Of a stretch of 15,005 bases of DNA, positions 7,337 to 14,712 are shown piece after piece. The position numbers were made by a program, and so were the translations under genes. This stretch comes from Bryobacterales bacterium (GTDB taxonomy: Bacteria > Acidobacteriota > Terriglobia > Bryobacterales > Bryobacteraceae). The stretch spans positions 1 to 15,005 of the forward strand of contig PKZC01000079.1 of the NCBI GenBank assembly GCA_003132905.1, in the 5' to 3' direction. A model generated the notes under the pieces. The model saw nothing but the letters and a program-made list of their open reading frames with translations, ran no database searches and was not told where the DNA came from. The first letter of the stretch is position 1; the number at the start of each line of letters is the position of its first letter.

Positions 7337-7912
7337 ATGGAAGCGGAAGCCAGCGGCGCTGTGGAACGCGCGCGCTCGGGTGACAATGAAGCGTTTCGTC
7401 TGCTGGTGGAGCAGTATGGCCGCGCTATCTTCCGGCTGGCTTATCGCATGACTGGAAACGAAGAAGACGCCGAGGATGTAGTCCAGGAGACTTTCTTGAA
7501 GGCCTATCGCCAAATCGATCGATACGAAGCCCGCGCCAGTTTTTCCACCTGGCTGTATCGCATCGCCTCAAACTGCGCCCTGGACCTGATTCGCAAGCGA
7601 AAAACTCGCGAACGCAACCGCGACCGTGGTCCGGATCCCGATCGGGATATCCTGGGGTCCATTCCAACGCCAACTCCCGGGCCGGATAGGGAGCTGTACA
7701 GCAGCCAGATTTCCGCATCCGTCCATGCGGCGCTAGACGAGCTGAGCGGGCAAGAAAGAACCGCCTTCATCCTGCGGCACTTTGAAGGCTTGTCAATAGA
7801 AGAGATCGGACTAGCTCTTGGAACCGGAGCCAATGCCACCAAACACAGTATTTTTAGAGCGGTCCAGAAGCTCCGCCGGAGTCTGGAACCGCTAGTGAGT
7901 TCGGCAAGATGA
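7337..7912 (+). CDS. ECF RNA polymerase sigma factor (RpoE/SigW-like)
   Basis: This is a 191-residue sigma-70 family group IV factor. Region 2 (about 20-90) contains the core-binding and -10 motifs (YRMTGNEEDAEDVVQETFLK, then FSTWLYRIASNCALDLIRKR). A polar Arg/Asp/Pro linker (about 90-118) leads to region 4 (about 128-185; LSGQERTAFILRHFEGLS, then IEEIGLALGTGANATKHSIF), the helix-turn-helix for the -35 box. Length fits the family. The ATG at 7337 has only a close purine stretch AAGGGACGG in front; GTG 7361 is an alternative start that keeps region 2 intact. The stop overlaps the next start by ATGA, and that gene encodes its membrane anti-sigma factor, the usual two-gene switch. Target genes are unknown; the flanking secreted-protein genes are candidates. 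Confidence 0.95.
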   Translation: MEAEASGAVERARSGDNEAFRLLVEQYGRAIFRLAYRMTGNEEDAEDVVQETFLKAYRQIDRYEARASFSTWLYRIASNCALDLIRKRKTRERNRDRGPDPDRDILGSIPTPTPGPDRELYSSQISASVHAALDELSGQERTAFILRHFEGLSIEEIGLALGTGANATKHSIFRAVQKLRRSLEPLVSSAR

Positions 7913-8679
7913 ATCATATCGGCGAAGACCAGTTGGTGCTTTTTTATTACGGAGAGTCGGCGGAAGCGGAGGCAATCGAGAGTCATCTATCCGGCTGCGA
8001 GTCTTGCCGCTCCCAATTCCGCGCTCTGCAGCTTGTGCTGAATACTGTGGATTCCGTTTCGGTTCCCGAACGCCCGGCCGACTATGGCCACGCTATCTGG
8101 AAACGGATCGAGCCCCGGCTGGCAGTCCGGCGCTGGCCACCCATTCGGCTGTGGTGGATCTGGACGCCCGCTATGGCGGCTCTCTTGCTCGGCGCATTCC
8201 TGGCCGGAAGCCTGTGGCAGCGCGCCGGCGCACCGGGGATAGCGAAGAATCAAACGAACCAGCAGATTCGAGAGCGCATTCTCTTAGTGGCCGTGGGCGA
8301 TCACCTGGAACGCTCGCAGATGGTGCTCGCCGAGCTCGATAACGCGCCGGACGGCAAGGGCAAGCTGGATATTTCCGGCGAAAGGCGGATGGCTGAGGAT
8401 CTTCTGGATGACAATCGCCTCTATCGCCAGACTGCGCGGACCACCGGCGACAACTCGATGGCCAGCGTCCTGGATGACCTGGAACGTGTTCTCCTCGAAA
8501 TCGCGCACAGCCCGTCCGAGATTTCGAGCCAACAGCTGAATGATCTTCGGGAACAGATTGAAAGCCGGGGTTTGTTGTTCAAAGTGCGCGTGCTCGGCTC
8601 TGCAGCGAGGGACTCGGAAACGCACAGCCTGGAAGCGAAACCCGGGCCCGAAAAGGACAGGAATTCGAAGAAATTATAG
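7909..8679 (+). CDS. Zinc-finger (ZAS) transmembrane anti-sigma factor
   Basis: This is a 256-residue protein. The N-terminal zinc-binding anti-sigma domain has the HxxxCxxC core HLSGCESC (H26, C30, C33) after GEDQLVLFYYGESAEAE. One transmembrane helix follows at about 82-103 (LWWIWTPAMAALLLGAFLAG). The remaining C-terminal part (about 105-256) lies outside the membrane and is alpha-helical and charged, with no recognised sensor domain. By family knowledge the cytoplasmic ZAS part binds and silences the ECF sigma factor until an envelope or redox signal releases it. The start overlaps the sigma stop (ATGA), giving coupled translation. The next gene begins one base after the TAG, so the operon continues. 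Confidence 0.92.
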   Translation: MNHIGEDQLVLFYYGESAEAEAIESHLSGCESCRSQFRALQLVLNTVDSVSVPERPADYGHAIWKRIEPRLAVRRWPPIRLWWIWTPAMAALLLGAFLAGSLWQRAGAPGIAKNQTNQQIRERILLVAVGDHLERSQMVLAELDNAPDGKGKLDISGERRMAEDLLDDNRLYRQTARTTGDNSMASVLDDLERVLLEIAHSPSEISSQQLNDLREQIESRGLLFKVRVLGSAARDSETHSLEAKPGPEKDRNSKKL

Positions 8680-8680
8680 T

Positions 8681-9994
8681 ATGACTATGCGGATATTTTA
8701 TACATTCATTTTTTGGATTTTCAGCGCGCTGCTCGTCTTTGCGCAGCAGCCGCTACCGCCCATGGCGCCACTCCCACCGGACTTCGCGGAGCTTCCCCTG
8801 CTTGCCTTTCAGGACTCCCAGCGCGATAACGATCGGAATGCGAGGCGCGAACAGGAGCAACTCCGCCGGCTGCAAGACATTTCGTCGGAAAGCTACTCGC
8901 GAGGAAAGAGCTATCTGGATCGCAAGGAATACACCCGCGCCATAGACGCCTTCAGCCGCGTGATAGACAACAAAGCCAGCCGCGCCGACGGCGCCTATTA
9001 TTGGCGAGCCTACGCGCAGAACAAACTAGGCAACCGCGACGAGGCGCTTGCCAGTTTGGACGAGCTACAAAAAAGCTACCCGGGCAGTCGCTGGCTGGAC
9101 GACGCCAAAGCCTTGCAGGTGGAGATCCGATCGCAAAGCGGGCAACCGGTTTCGCCGGAAACGGCCACCGATGAGGACTTGAAGCTGCTGGCCTTGAACA
9201 GCCTCATGAATACGGATCCAGAGCGCAGCATCCCGATGCTGGAAAAGCTCCTCAACAGCAGCAACTCACCCAAGCTGAAAGAACGCGCCTTATTCGTGCT
9301 GGCGCAAAGCGGTTCGCAAGCCTCGCGCGATCTGCTTGCCGGTATCGCAAAAGGCGGGTCTAATCCCGATCTGCAGTCGAAGGCAATCGAATACCTGGGA
9401 ATCCATGGCGGCCGCGATAGCTTGCAACTTCTCGTCGATATCTATAAAAGTTCCAACGACGCGCAGGTGAAGCGCACGATACTCAACAGCTTCATGGTGG
9501 CGGGCAGCCGGGATAATCTGCTGGCGGTGGCCAAGTCGGAATCGAATACGGAATTGAAGGTGCATGCCATTCAGTTGCTGGGTAACGCAGGCGGGTCGGC
9601 CGATCTTACGCAGCTCTATTCCGCTGGATCGACGCCCGAAGTGAAACGCGCCGTGATCCAAGGACTTTTCATTTCCGGTAATGCCGACCCGCTGTTTGAG
9701 ATCGTTAAGAACGAAAAGGACGAGAGCCTGCGCCGCTTCGCCATCAACCAATTGGGCATGATGGGAAGAAGCAAGACCGGAGCGGCGCTCACCTCCATGT
9801 ACGCGCAGGAGACCACTCCCGAAAACAAGAAGGCCATTGTCAATGCGCTGTTTGTCCAAGGGAATGCCACGGCGCTAGTGGAGCTGGCGCGCAAGGAAAT
9901 GGACTTGAATCTGAAGAAGGCGATCATTAACCAGCTCTCGATAATGCACTCCAAAGAGGCGACTGATTATCTTTTGGAGATATTGACGAAATGA
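8681..9994 (+). CDS. Exported TPR + HEAT-repeat protein
   Basis: This is a 437-residue protein. A signal peptide or anchor (MTMRIFYTFIFWIFSALLVF, cut near AQQ) is followed by a proline-rich stretch (24-33) and a short charged coiled region (45-70). TPR-like helices at about 70-150 include SYSRGKSYLDRKEYTRAIDA and KLGNRDEALASLDELQKSYP. From about 163 to the end come roughly eight HEAT-type repeats of about 32-35 residues, with recurring patterns such as LKERALFVLAQSGSQAS, VKRAVIQGLFISGNADP and LKKAIINQLSIMHSKEA. It is a helical scaffold for protein contacts, with no enzyme motif. ATG 8681 starts one base after the anti-sigma stop; ATG 8687 is equally possible and the ribosome site is weak (GGA at 8660, GAAG at 8667). 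Location outside the cytoplasm suggests a partner or client of the sigma/anti-sigma switch (inference). Confidence 0.88.
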   Translation: MTMRIFYTFIFWIFSALLVFAQQPLPPMAPLPPDFAELPLLAFQDSQRDNDRNARREQEQLRRLQDISSESYSRGKSYLDRKEYTRAIDAFSRVIDNKASRADGAYYWRAYAQNKLGNRDEALASLDELQKSYPGSRWLDDAKALQVEIRSQSGQPVSPETATDEDLKLLALNSLMNTDPERSIPMLEKLLNSSNSPKLKERALFVLAQSGSQASRDLLAGIAKGGSNPDLQSKAIEYLGIHGGRDSLQLLVDIYKSSNDAQVKRTILNSFMVAGSRDNLLAVAKSESNTELKVHAIQLLGNAGGSADLTQLYSAGSTPEVKRAVIQGLFISGNADPLFEIVKNEKDESLRRFAINQLGMMGRSKTGAALTSMYAQETTPENKKAIVNALFVQGNATALVELARKEMDLNLKKAIINQLSIMHSKEATDYLLEILTK

Positions 9995-10275
9995 AGTTGG
10001 CCTTGTTATTCGCGGGCGCTCTTGCATTGTTCGCGCAACAGCCCCGCGTTTCGAACGCTCGCCTGGAGACACGCCTGGTAACGGGAGGCTTGGAAGCAGC
10101 GTTCCAGGCGATTCTCACGGCTCAAGCCTCGCCGGCACGCGGCGGCGGCGTGCCGTTGTTAATTCAGGTCGCGCGTACCAACCCCAGTCCGCCGGTGCGA
10201 AAGCAGTCCGTATTCTGGCTGGGCCAGAGCACGGACACTCGTGCGCTTGCCTTTATCGAGGACATTCCGAAATAG
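9991..10275 (+). CDS. Small exported HEAT-like protein (94 aa), probably a shortened paralogue
   Basis: A signal peptide (MKLALLFAGALALFAQQ) is followed by NARLETRLVTGGLEAAFQAI and then a single HEAT-like tail, LLIQVARTNPSPPVRKQSVF to LGQSTDTRALAFIEDIPK. As I recall them, related acidobacterial proteins are several hundred residues long, with LETR...LEAAF near the start and VRKQAVFWLGQS...ALxFxEDIL at the very end. Here the two ends are joined through SPARGGGVPL, as if the middle had been deleted in frame. It overlaps the upstream HEAT gene by ATGA and ends 17 bp from the convergent cytochrome gene. It may be a functional minimal form or a remnant. Confidence 0.7.
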   Translation: MKLALLFAGALALFAQQPRVSNARLETRLVTGGLEAAFQAILTAQASPARGGGVPLLIQVARTNPSPPVRKQSVFWLGQSTDTRALAFIEDIPK

Positions 10276-10292
10276 ATCACGCAGTCGAGATT

Positions 10293-10820
10293 TCAAGGAA
10301 TGTATGTGGAAAACACGTAGTCCTGCGCCTTTTGCGGCGTATGGCAGGCAAGGCAAGCCGTAATGGCGTGAGCAGCGTCGGGGACCTGTGGTTTCGAGGG
10401 ATCGCCCGCCACCCACACCTGGAAGCCCCATCCACCAGTCGACGCATACTTCGTCGCATCTTTCACCATCACCGTCACAAATTTCTTGGCGCCTTCGACA
10501 GTGGCGCCATCCTTCACCGAGAATTCGTGAACGTCGTCCGCGAAAATGGTTCCGTCAGGATACGGGAATGCGCCGCCATTTTTCAGAGTCTGCAATCCCT
10601 TCGCATTTACGTGAATAATGTGCAGACCTTCCACATGGCCGAAAACCGGGCTGTCCTTTGTGGCGGTCATTGAGTTCACCACGAACCAATCCCGGAATCC
10701 AGTGGGGAACGGAACCCCATCGTCCGCGGACGTAGTCGAAGGAGCTCCAAACAACGTTAGGGCTACAGCGAGCCCTAGCACGCCCGCAAATTTGCACAGC
10801 ACTTTCCCGAGTTTCGTCAT
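10293..10820 (-). CDS. Cytochrome P460-family c-type heme protein
   Basis: This is a 175-residue exported protein. A signal peptide (about 1-32, hydrophobic core GVLGLAVALTLFGAPS) precedes a cytochrome P460 fold (about 38-175). The heme c attachment motif CLACH is at residues 156-160, close to the C-terminus and followed by TPQKAQDYVFS, the usual P460 tail. FRDWFVVNSM and FPYPDGTIFADDVHEF are further landmarks. K80 in GLQTLKNGGAFPYPDG lies where the heme-crosslinking lysine of true P460 may fall; if it is not equivalent, the protein would be a cytochrome c'-beta. Family roles include hydroxylamine or nitric oxide chemistry in the periplasm. ATG 10820 has AAGGAG 6 nt upstream. It is monocistronic and convergent with the HEAT genes. 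Confidence 0.9.
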   Translation of the reverse strand: MTKLGKVLCKFAGVLGLAVALTLFGAPSTTSADDGVPFPTGFRDWFVVNSMTATKDSPVFGHVEGLHIIHVNAKGLQTLKNGGAFPYPDGTIFADDVHEFSVKDGATVEGAKKFVTVMVKDATKYASTGGWGFQVWVAGDPSKPQVPDAAHAITACLACHTPQKAQDYVFSTYIP

Positions 10821-10856
10821 ACCATCTCCTTATTCGTGCTAGTGCAATCTGGACGC

Positions 10857-10888
10857 CACGAACGCGCAAGGTAGCTTTTGCGTTCATG
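10857..10888. promoter_or_regulatory. Inverted repeat upstream of the cytochrome P460 gene
   Basis: CACGAACGC (10857-10865) and GCGTTCATG (10880-10888) are inverted repeats matching at 8 of 9 positions around a 14-bp centre, 37-68 bp before the P460 start. On the transcribed - strand it can fold as a 9-bp stem with one G-T wobble. It may be an operator or a 5' leader hairpin. No clear -10/-35 pair is visible nearby. Confidence 0.35.
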
Positions 10889-10953
10889 CGCTTGAAGGGA
10901 AACCGCGTTATCGATTTCCAAAGCACGGCCCGCGTGTCGATGTGTCGGCGCGC

Positions 10954-10968
10954 GGTCTCGGGGAGACC
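10954..10968 (-). terminator. Hairpin just after the DUF4175-like gene
   Basis: A perfect 6-bp stem GGTCTC/GAGACC with a 3-nt loop lies 2 bp after the TAA (10971-10973). On the - strand it is followed by GC-rich sequence rather than a T-run, so it is not a textbook intrinsic terminator in that direction. Read on the + strand it is followed by TTTT. It may end or stabilise the long - transcript, or block read-through in both directions. Confidence 0.4.
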
Positions 10969-10970
10969 TT

Positions 10971-13900
10971 TTAGTGACCGGCACCCGAGAGTTTGCGGTA
11001 ATACTCGGCGACCGAATCCTGATAGCCGGCGGGGACCTTGGCCGGGTCGGGATTCCGAATCGTGCCACCCTGCTTCTCGTCGAGCTGGCGGCGCAGTTGC
11101 AATTCCAGCGCGTCCACATTACTTAAGAGCTGCTGATGCATCTGCTCCACTAAGCCCGGATTTCCGGGGAAACGGCTGGGATCCAGCTTACGCATTTGAT
11201 CGATTAGGGATTGCAATTGTTGCCGTGCTTCGGGACTATCCTGCACGGCGGGGCGCACCTGGTTGAGAAGGTTCAATCCCTGGTCAATCTGGCGTTGAGT
11301 ATCGGCTGGGTTGGGACCTTGTTGCGGCGTAACCGCCCGACCGCCGATGCGGGTATTTCCCATGTCGTAACCGCCATTCACGTTGCGACCGCCATTGGTG
11401 GCGCCACCGCCGGGATTGCCTACCGGGCCAGCCAGGCGGTCACCGATCGTGCCCGCTTGACCTCCGCCAGCTTGACCTGCCTGCCCATCGCGCGCGAGTT
11501 GGCCGGTTTGGAACTGTTGGCCACCCGGTTGATTGCTCGGTTGGCCATTGGGCTGGCCGGGACGTCCGCCGAGGCCAGCCAGCTCATCGCGCAGACGCGC
11601 AAGATCGTCCATGGCGCGATTGATCGCGGCGTCTTCGGAAGTGTGTTGAGCGCTGCCTAGGGCGCGAGCCGCATCGGTGACTTGCTGCCCCAATTTTTGG
11701 AGATCGCTGGTAAGAGCGGTCTCGGCCGGATCGGAGAACTGGCCGCTCCGCAGCTGATCGGAACTGCGCTGCAGACGCGTGCCGAGATCGTTTTCATCCA
11801 TGCCTCCGAGCGCGCTCCGCAATTTGGTGGAAGCGGCCGGTTGGGTGGGGGCAAGCTCGCGCGCCGCGTCGCGCATTTGCTGGGTGAGGCGAGACAGATC
11901 GTCACTCACACGCTGGCGATCGTTCACCATCTTGTCGATTTCTTGAGCGGACGGGTACTTTTGCGGACGGTTGGCTGCACGAGCGGCATTCTGCTGCGCC
12001 ATCAATTCGCGCACTTGATCGGCCTGCTGCTTTTGCCGGGCGGCCAGCTGATCGGCCGTCTGGGCCATCGAGCTCAATCGACCCGCGGCGTCCTGTTGCT
12101 GCAAGCCGCCCAGCAAGTCGGTGGCTTCGCGCAAGCGGTCAGCGGCGCGGCGAGAGGCGGCGGCACTGGCACTTTGCGAGGTAGCGCGACGCATGTCTTC
12201 GTTGGCTTGACGCAGGCGATCGAGCGCTTGTTGCGCGGCTTGTTCCTTCGATTGTCCTGAGCTGGATTGGCCGGAACTGGATTGCCCGCCGGATTGTCCC
12301 GCCGACGAACCGCTCTGGCTACCCTGCCCGCTCTGTTGCCCTTGCTTCCCTTGTTGCCCTTGCTGGCCCTGCTGGCCATTTTGCGCGAGTTGTTGCTCCA
12401 TTTGCTGCTGTAGCTGTTGCGCCTCGCGCTGCAACATTTCCTGCTGCCACTTTTGCTCGGCGGTCTGGGTACCATTGCGCTGCTGCTGGGCGAGATCCTC
12501 CTCGCGCTTGGCAAGCTCGTCGAGTTTCTTCAAAGCGTCGTCGATGTCGCGCGCTTTTTGTTCGGCACTGCTAGCCGAGTTTTGCGGCGTCTCGTACTGG
12601 TTTTTCTGGGTATCGAGCTCGAGTTCAAAAAGCTGGGCCAGATCGCGCGCCGCACCACCCCCACCGCCGCCTCCTCCGCCCTGCGCTCCAAAGGCGACCT
12701 GAATTTGCCGGAACGTGGCTTCGGCGCGCAGCAGGGATTGCAGCGCCTTTTGCTCATTGGGAATGGCATCTTTCCATTTCTGCTGCTGCAATTGTTGCGC
12801 TGCGGGCTCCATTACCTGAGAGGCGGCGAGCATATCCTTTTGGAAATCGCCGATGGCCTTCACTTCATCGGTCAGTTCGCGAGCTTCTAAGCGACCAGAA
12901 AGCGAGACGGCCTGATCGCGCAAGGTGGATTGCGATTGCGAGAGCAGTTTGGCGATGTCAGTAGCCTGCTGCTGTGTTGAATGTTTGTCGCCCTGCTGCT
13001 TGAAGGTGGCGGATATGATTTCCTTCTCGCGCTGCGAGATCTCCGCGGAAGGATCGCCACCACCACCGCCTCCTCCGCCACCGCCGCCCGATGTTTGCGA
13101 TTGGGAAAACTCGCGCTCGTAAGGATCGGCCTGGATGAACACCATGTCGGTGTGGGATTCAGCGTTACCGTCCTTCGCAGTAGCATAGATACTCACGAGA
13201 TCGCCGGGAATCAGTTTGAAATTTTCCAGCGACAACCTGGTGGATCCGTCGGCTTGTTTTTCACCCTTCTTATGGAGCAGATCCACCGTAGTCTCGGGAC
13301 CACCGTTCACCGAGTAACGCAGCGTGACGCCAGCTAAGCCATATTCGTCGGAAACCTTGGCGGCGACGGTTACTTCTTCGATGGGGCTGGCATGGTAATC
13401 ATGTCCAGGACGCACCAACGAAATCTGAGGCGGGTTGGCTTTGCGGGCCTCGATGAAAAAATCTTCGCTGACGCGGACGGGCTGGCCCTGCTCTAAGCCA
13501 GCGACGTGATAGACGCCATCGCGATCCATCTTGAGCGTGCCGTGATAGACGTTATTCTGGCCGCCGGTGAGTTGGATTTGTTGACCGTTGTCGAGTTGCA
13601 GCTGGCTTCCTGGAAGAGGACGATCGGTAGAGACATCGAGTTCGGCCTCAGTGCCGGTGACGGCGCGAAGATCGCCACCGCGCTCTTCGACTTCGGACGG
13701 CATACCCGTCCATGCGGGGTAATGATAAGTGACGCGGATCTGCTTCACCGAGGGCAAATCGGTGACACGAATATTGAAGTGTTGCGAAGTCATCGCTCCG
13801 GCGGTGACGTAATATTCGACGTTTTCGGGCAGGCCTGCGAACAGAAACTCATAGCCGCCCGCGAAACTGCCGGCCGCTTTGGGCAGCATCGCGATCTCTT

Positions 13901-14579
13901 CCCACTTGGACGAACTCTGAAAACGCGCATGCACCTTGACGCTGGGCGATTGCAGACCGGTGGGGAGGGCGGAAACCATCTGATCGGCGTGGCGACGTAC
14001 GACAGCGTTGCCGGGAGTGACGCGCAGATCGTAGAGCGCGGGTTTGTCGCGATGCGGACCGGTCCACAACAGCGACGCGCCGTAACCGAGGAAGCCGGGG
14101 CCGGCCGAGATCATCCAGAGCAAGATTGCGGATGCACCGACAGCGCTGCCGAGCGAGATCCAAAGGCGGCGGTCAGTGACCAGCTGCGTTGGCTCGGCGA
14201 ATCGGGCGACTTCGAGAGTATCGCCGGCCAAAAGTTCAATGAAGGGATCGTGACCGTCGCGTTCCGTGAACGTGGTGAGGCGCTGTTGGAATTGGGGGAA
14301 GGCAGCTTCGGCGGTTCCGATGGCGCGGCGATGGGTTAAGCGCCGCAAGGGAAGCAGAAGGCCAGCAGCAGCGGCGATGGCTAAAATCAGGATCAGCGCG
14401 AAACGGGAGGCGGTGACGCTGCCCTGTGAAAAGGCCAGGGCGTTGGCGATGGTGACCAGCACCAGAGTGGCCAGCAAGGCGCCGCCGGTGAGGATGGCGA
14501 GGCCGCGGAGCATGGTGCTCCAGCGCAGACGTTGTTCCAGTTGCGCAATGTATGCGTGAAGCTGTTCGCGGGCAGTCAT
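10971..14579 (-). CDS. Large DUF4175-like membrane protein with Gly and Gln/Ser-rich tracts
   Basis: This is a 1202-residue protein. Three hydrophobic segments are at about 26-50, 60-77 and 140-164. An extracytoplasmic beta-rich region (about 180-485) follows, with Ig-like strands such as VKQIRVTYHYPAWTGMP and VAAKVSDEYGLAGVTLRYSV. From about 510 to the end the protein is mostly helical coiled-coil, broken by an 11-Gly run (498-508), a 9-Gly run (634-642), a Gln/Gly/Ser tract (735-777) and a Gly/Asn/Gln-rich linker (about 1003-1085). The layout fits the DUF4175 proteins that often sit near MoxR/DUF58 genes, though none is in view. The start ATG at 14579 has GGAGG 5 nt upstream; an in-frame TTG 18 nt earlier was rejected. 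Function is unknown; envelope integrity is a guess. Codon periodicity makes several long antisense shadow frames. Confidence 0.85.
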   Translation of the reverse strand: MTAREQLHAYIAQLEQRLRWSTMLRGLAILTGGALLATLVLVTIANALAFSQGSVTASRFALILILAIAAAAGLLLPLRRLTHRRAIGTAEAAFPQFQQRLTTFTERDGHDPFIELLAGDTLEVARFAEPTQLVTDRRLWISLGSAVGASAILLWMISAGPGFLGYGASLLWTGPHRDKPALYDLRVTPGNAVVRRHADQMVSALPTGLQSPSVKVHARFQSSSKWEEIAMLPKAAGSFAGGYEFLFAGLPENVEYYVTAGAMTSQHFNIRVTDLPSVKQIRVTYHYPAWTGMPSEVEERGGDLRAVTGTEAELDVSTDRPLPGSQLQLDNGQQIQLTGGQNNVYHGTLKMDRDGVYHVAGLEQGQPVRVSEDFFIEARKANPPQISLVRPGHDYHASPIEEVTVAAKVSDEYGLAGVTLRYSVNGGPETTVDLLHKKGEKQADGSTRLSLENFKLIPGDLVSIYATAKDGNAESHTDMVFIQADPYEREFSQSQTSGGGGGGGGGGGDPSAEISQREKEIISATFKQQGDKHSTQQQATDIAKLLSQSQSTLRDQAVSLSGRLEARELTDEVKAIGDFQKDMLAASQVMEPAAQQLQQQKWKDAIPNEQKALQSLLRAEATFRQIQVAFGAQGGGGGGGGGAARDLAQLFELELDTQKNQYETPQNSASSAEQKARDIDDALKKLDELAKREEDLAQQQRNGTQTAEQKWQQEMLQREAQQLQQQMEQQLAQNGQQGQQGQQGKQGQQSGQGSQSGSSAGQSGGQSSSGQSSSGQSKEQAAQQALDRLRQANEDMRRATSQSASAAASRRAADRLREATDLLGGLQQQDAAGRLSSMAQTADQLAARQKQQADQVRELMAQQNAARAANRPQKYPSAQEIDKMVNDRQRVSDDLSRLTQQMRDAARELAPTQPAASTKLRSALGGMDENDLGTRLQRSSDQLRSGQFSDPAETALTSDLQKLGQQVTDAARALGSAQHTSEDAAINRAMDDLARLRDELAGLGGRPGQPNGQPSNQPGGQQFQTGQLARDGQAGQAGGGQAGTIGDRLAGPVGNPGGGATNGGRNVNGGYDMGNTRIGGRAVTPQQGPNPADTQRQIDQGLNLLNQVRPAVQDSPEARQQLQSLIDQMRKLDPSRFPGNPGLVEQMHQQLLSNVDALELQLRRQLDEKQGGTIRNPDPAKVPAGYQDSVAEYYRKLSGAGH
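12249..12377 (-). repeat. QQG / SSGQ low-complexity coding repeats
   Basis: Inside the DUF4175-like gene, codons for residues 735-777 form short tandem repeats: three QQG units, then KQGQQSGQG, and three SSGQ-type units. At DNA level the + strand shows cttgctggccctgctggcc-like repeats. They probably form a flexible linker between coiled coils and could change length by slippage. Confidence 0.7.
12654..12680 (-). repeat. Nine-glycine codon tract
   Basis: Nine consecutive Gly codons (residues 634-642) use mixed GGT/GGC/GGA/GGG codons. They form a hinge between two coiled-coil segments of the DUF4175-like protein. The tract shares the codon order of the longer Gly tract at 13056-13088. Confidence 0.85.
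13056..13088 (-). repeat. Eleven-glycine codon tract
   Basis: Eleven consecutive Gly codons (residues 498-508) sit exactly at the border between the beta-rich extracytoplasmic region and the coiled-coil part. They mark a flexible domain joint and a likely site of length variation. Confidence 0.85.
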
Positions 14580-14712
14580 GGTGGCCTCCAACTGCAAACG
14601 TCGACCGCGTGGGCGGCGTTAGCTAAAGCTTATCATTGGCTAAAGGGGGAGGCGACAAAAAGGGGGGCGGGCGGACAACTGAGGGGACGGCGGTAGCGCG
14701 GCCTCGCTCGGG
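14580..14712. promoter_or_regulatory. Intergenic region upstream of the DUF4175-like gene
   Basis: These 133 bp hold the ribosome site of the DUF4175-like gene and presumably its promoter. A 7-bp direct repeat GCTAAAG occurs at 14622-14628 and 14639-14645, 17 bp start to start. A weak TTGTCG-N17-TGATAA pair can be drawn on the - strand across it. G-rich runs (aaaggggggcgggcgg) follow. There is no coding potential. Confidence 0.25.

Noticed and set aside
11682..12260. 192-codon + strand ORF antisense to the DUF4175-like gene
   Set aside because: Hydrophobic composition arises from the complement of Gln/Ala-rich coiled-coil codons. There is no start signal or family match.
12249..12377. CRISPR-like or tandem repeat array
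   Set aside because: Units are short, imperfect and in frame with QQG/SSGQ codons. There are no spacers, so it is protein low complexity.
13506..14339. 277-codon + strand ORF antisense to the DUF4175-like gene
   Set aside because: It is the longest antisense frame, but the - strand frame has TM segments, Ig-like strands and a strong ribosome site. The antisense reading has no recognisable motif.
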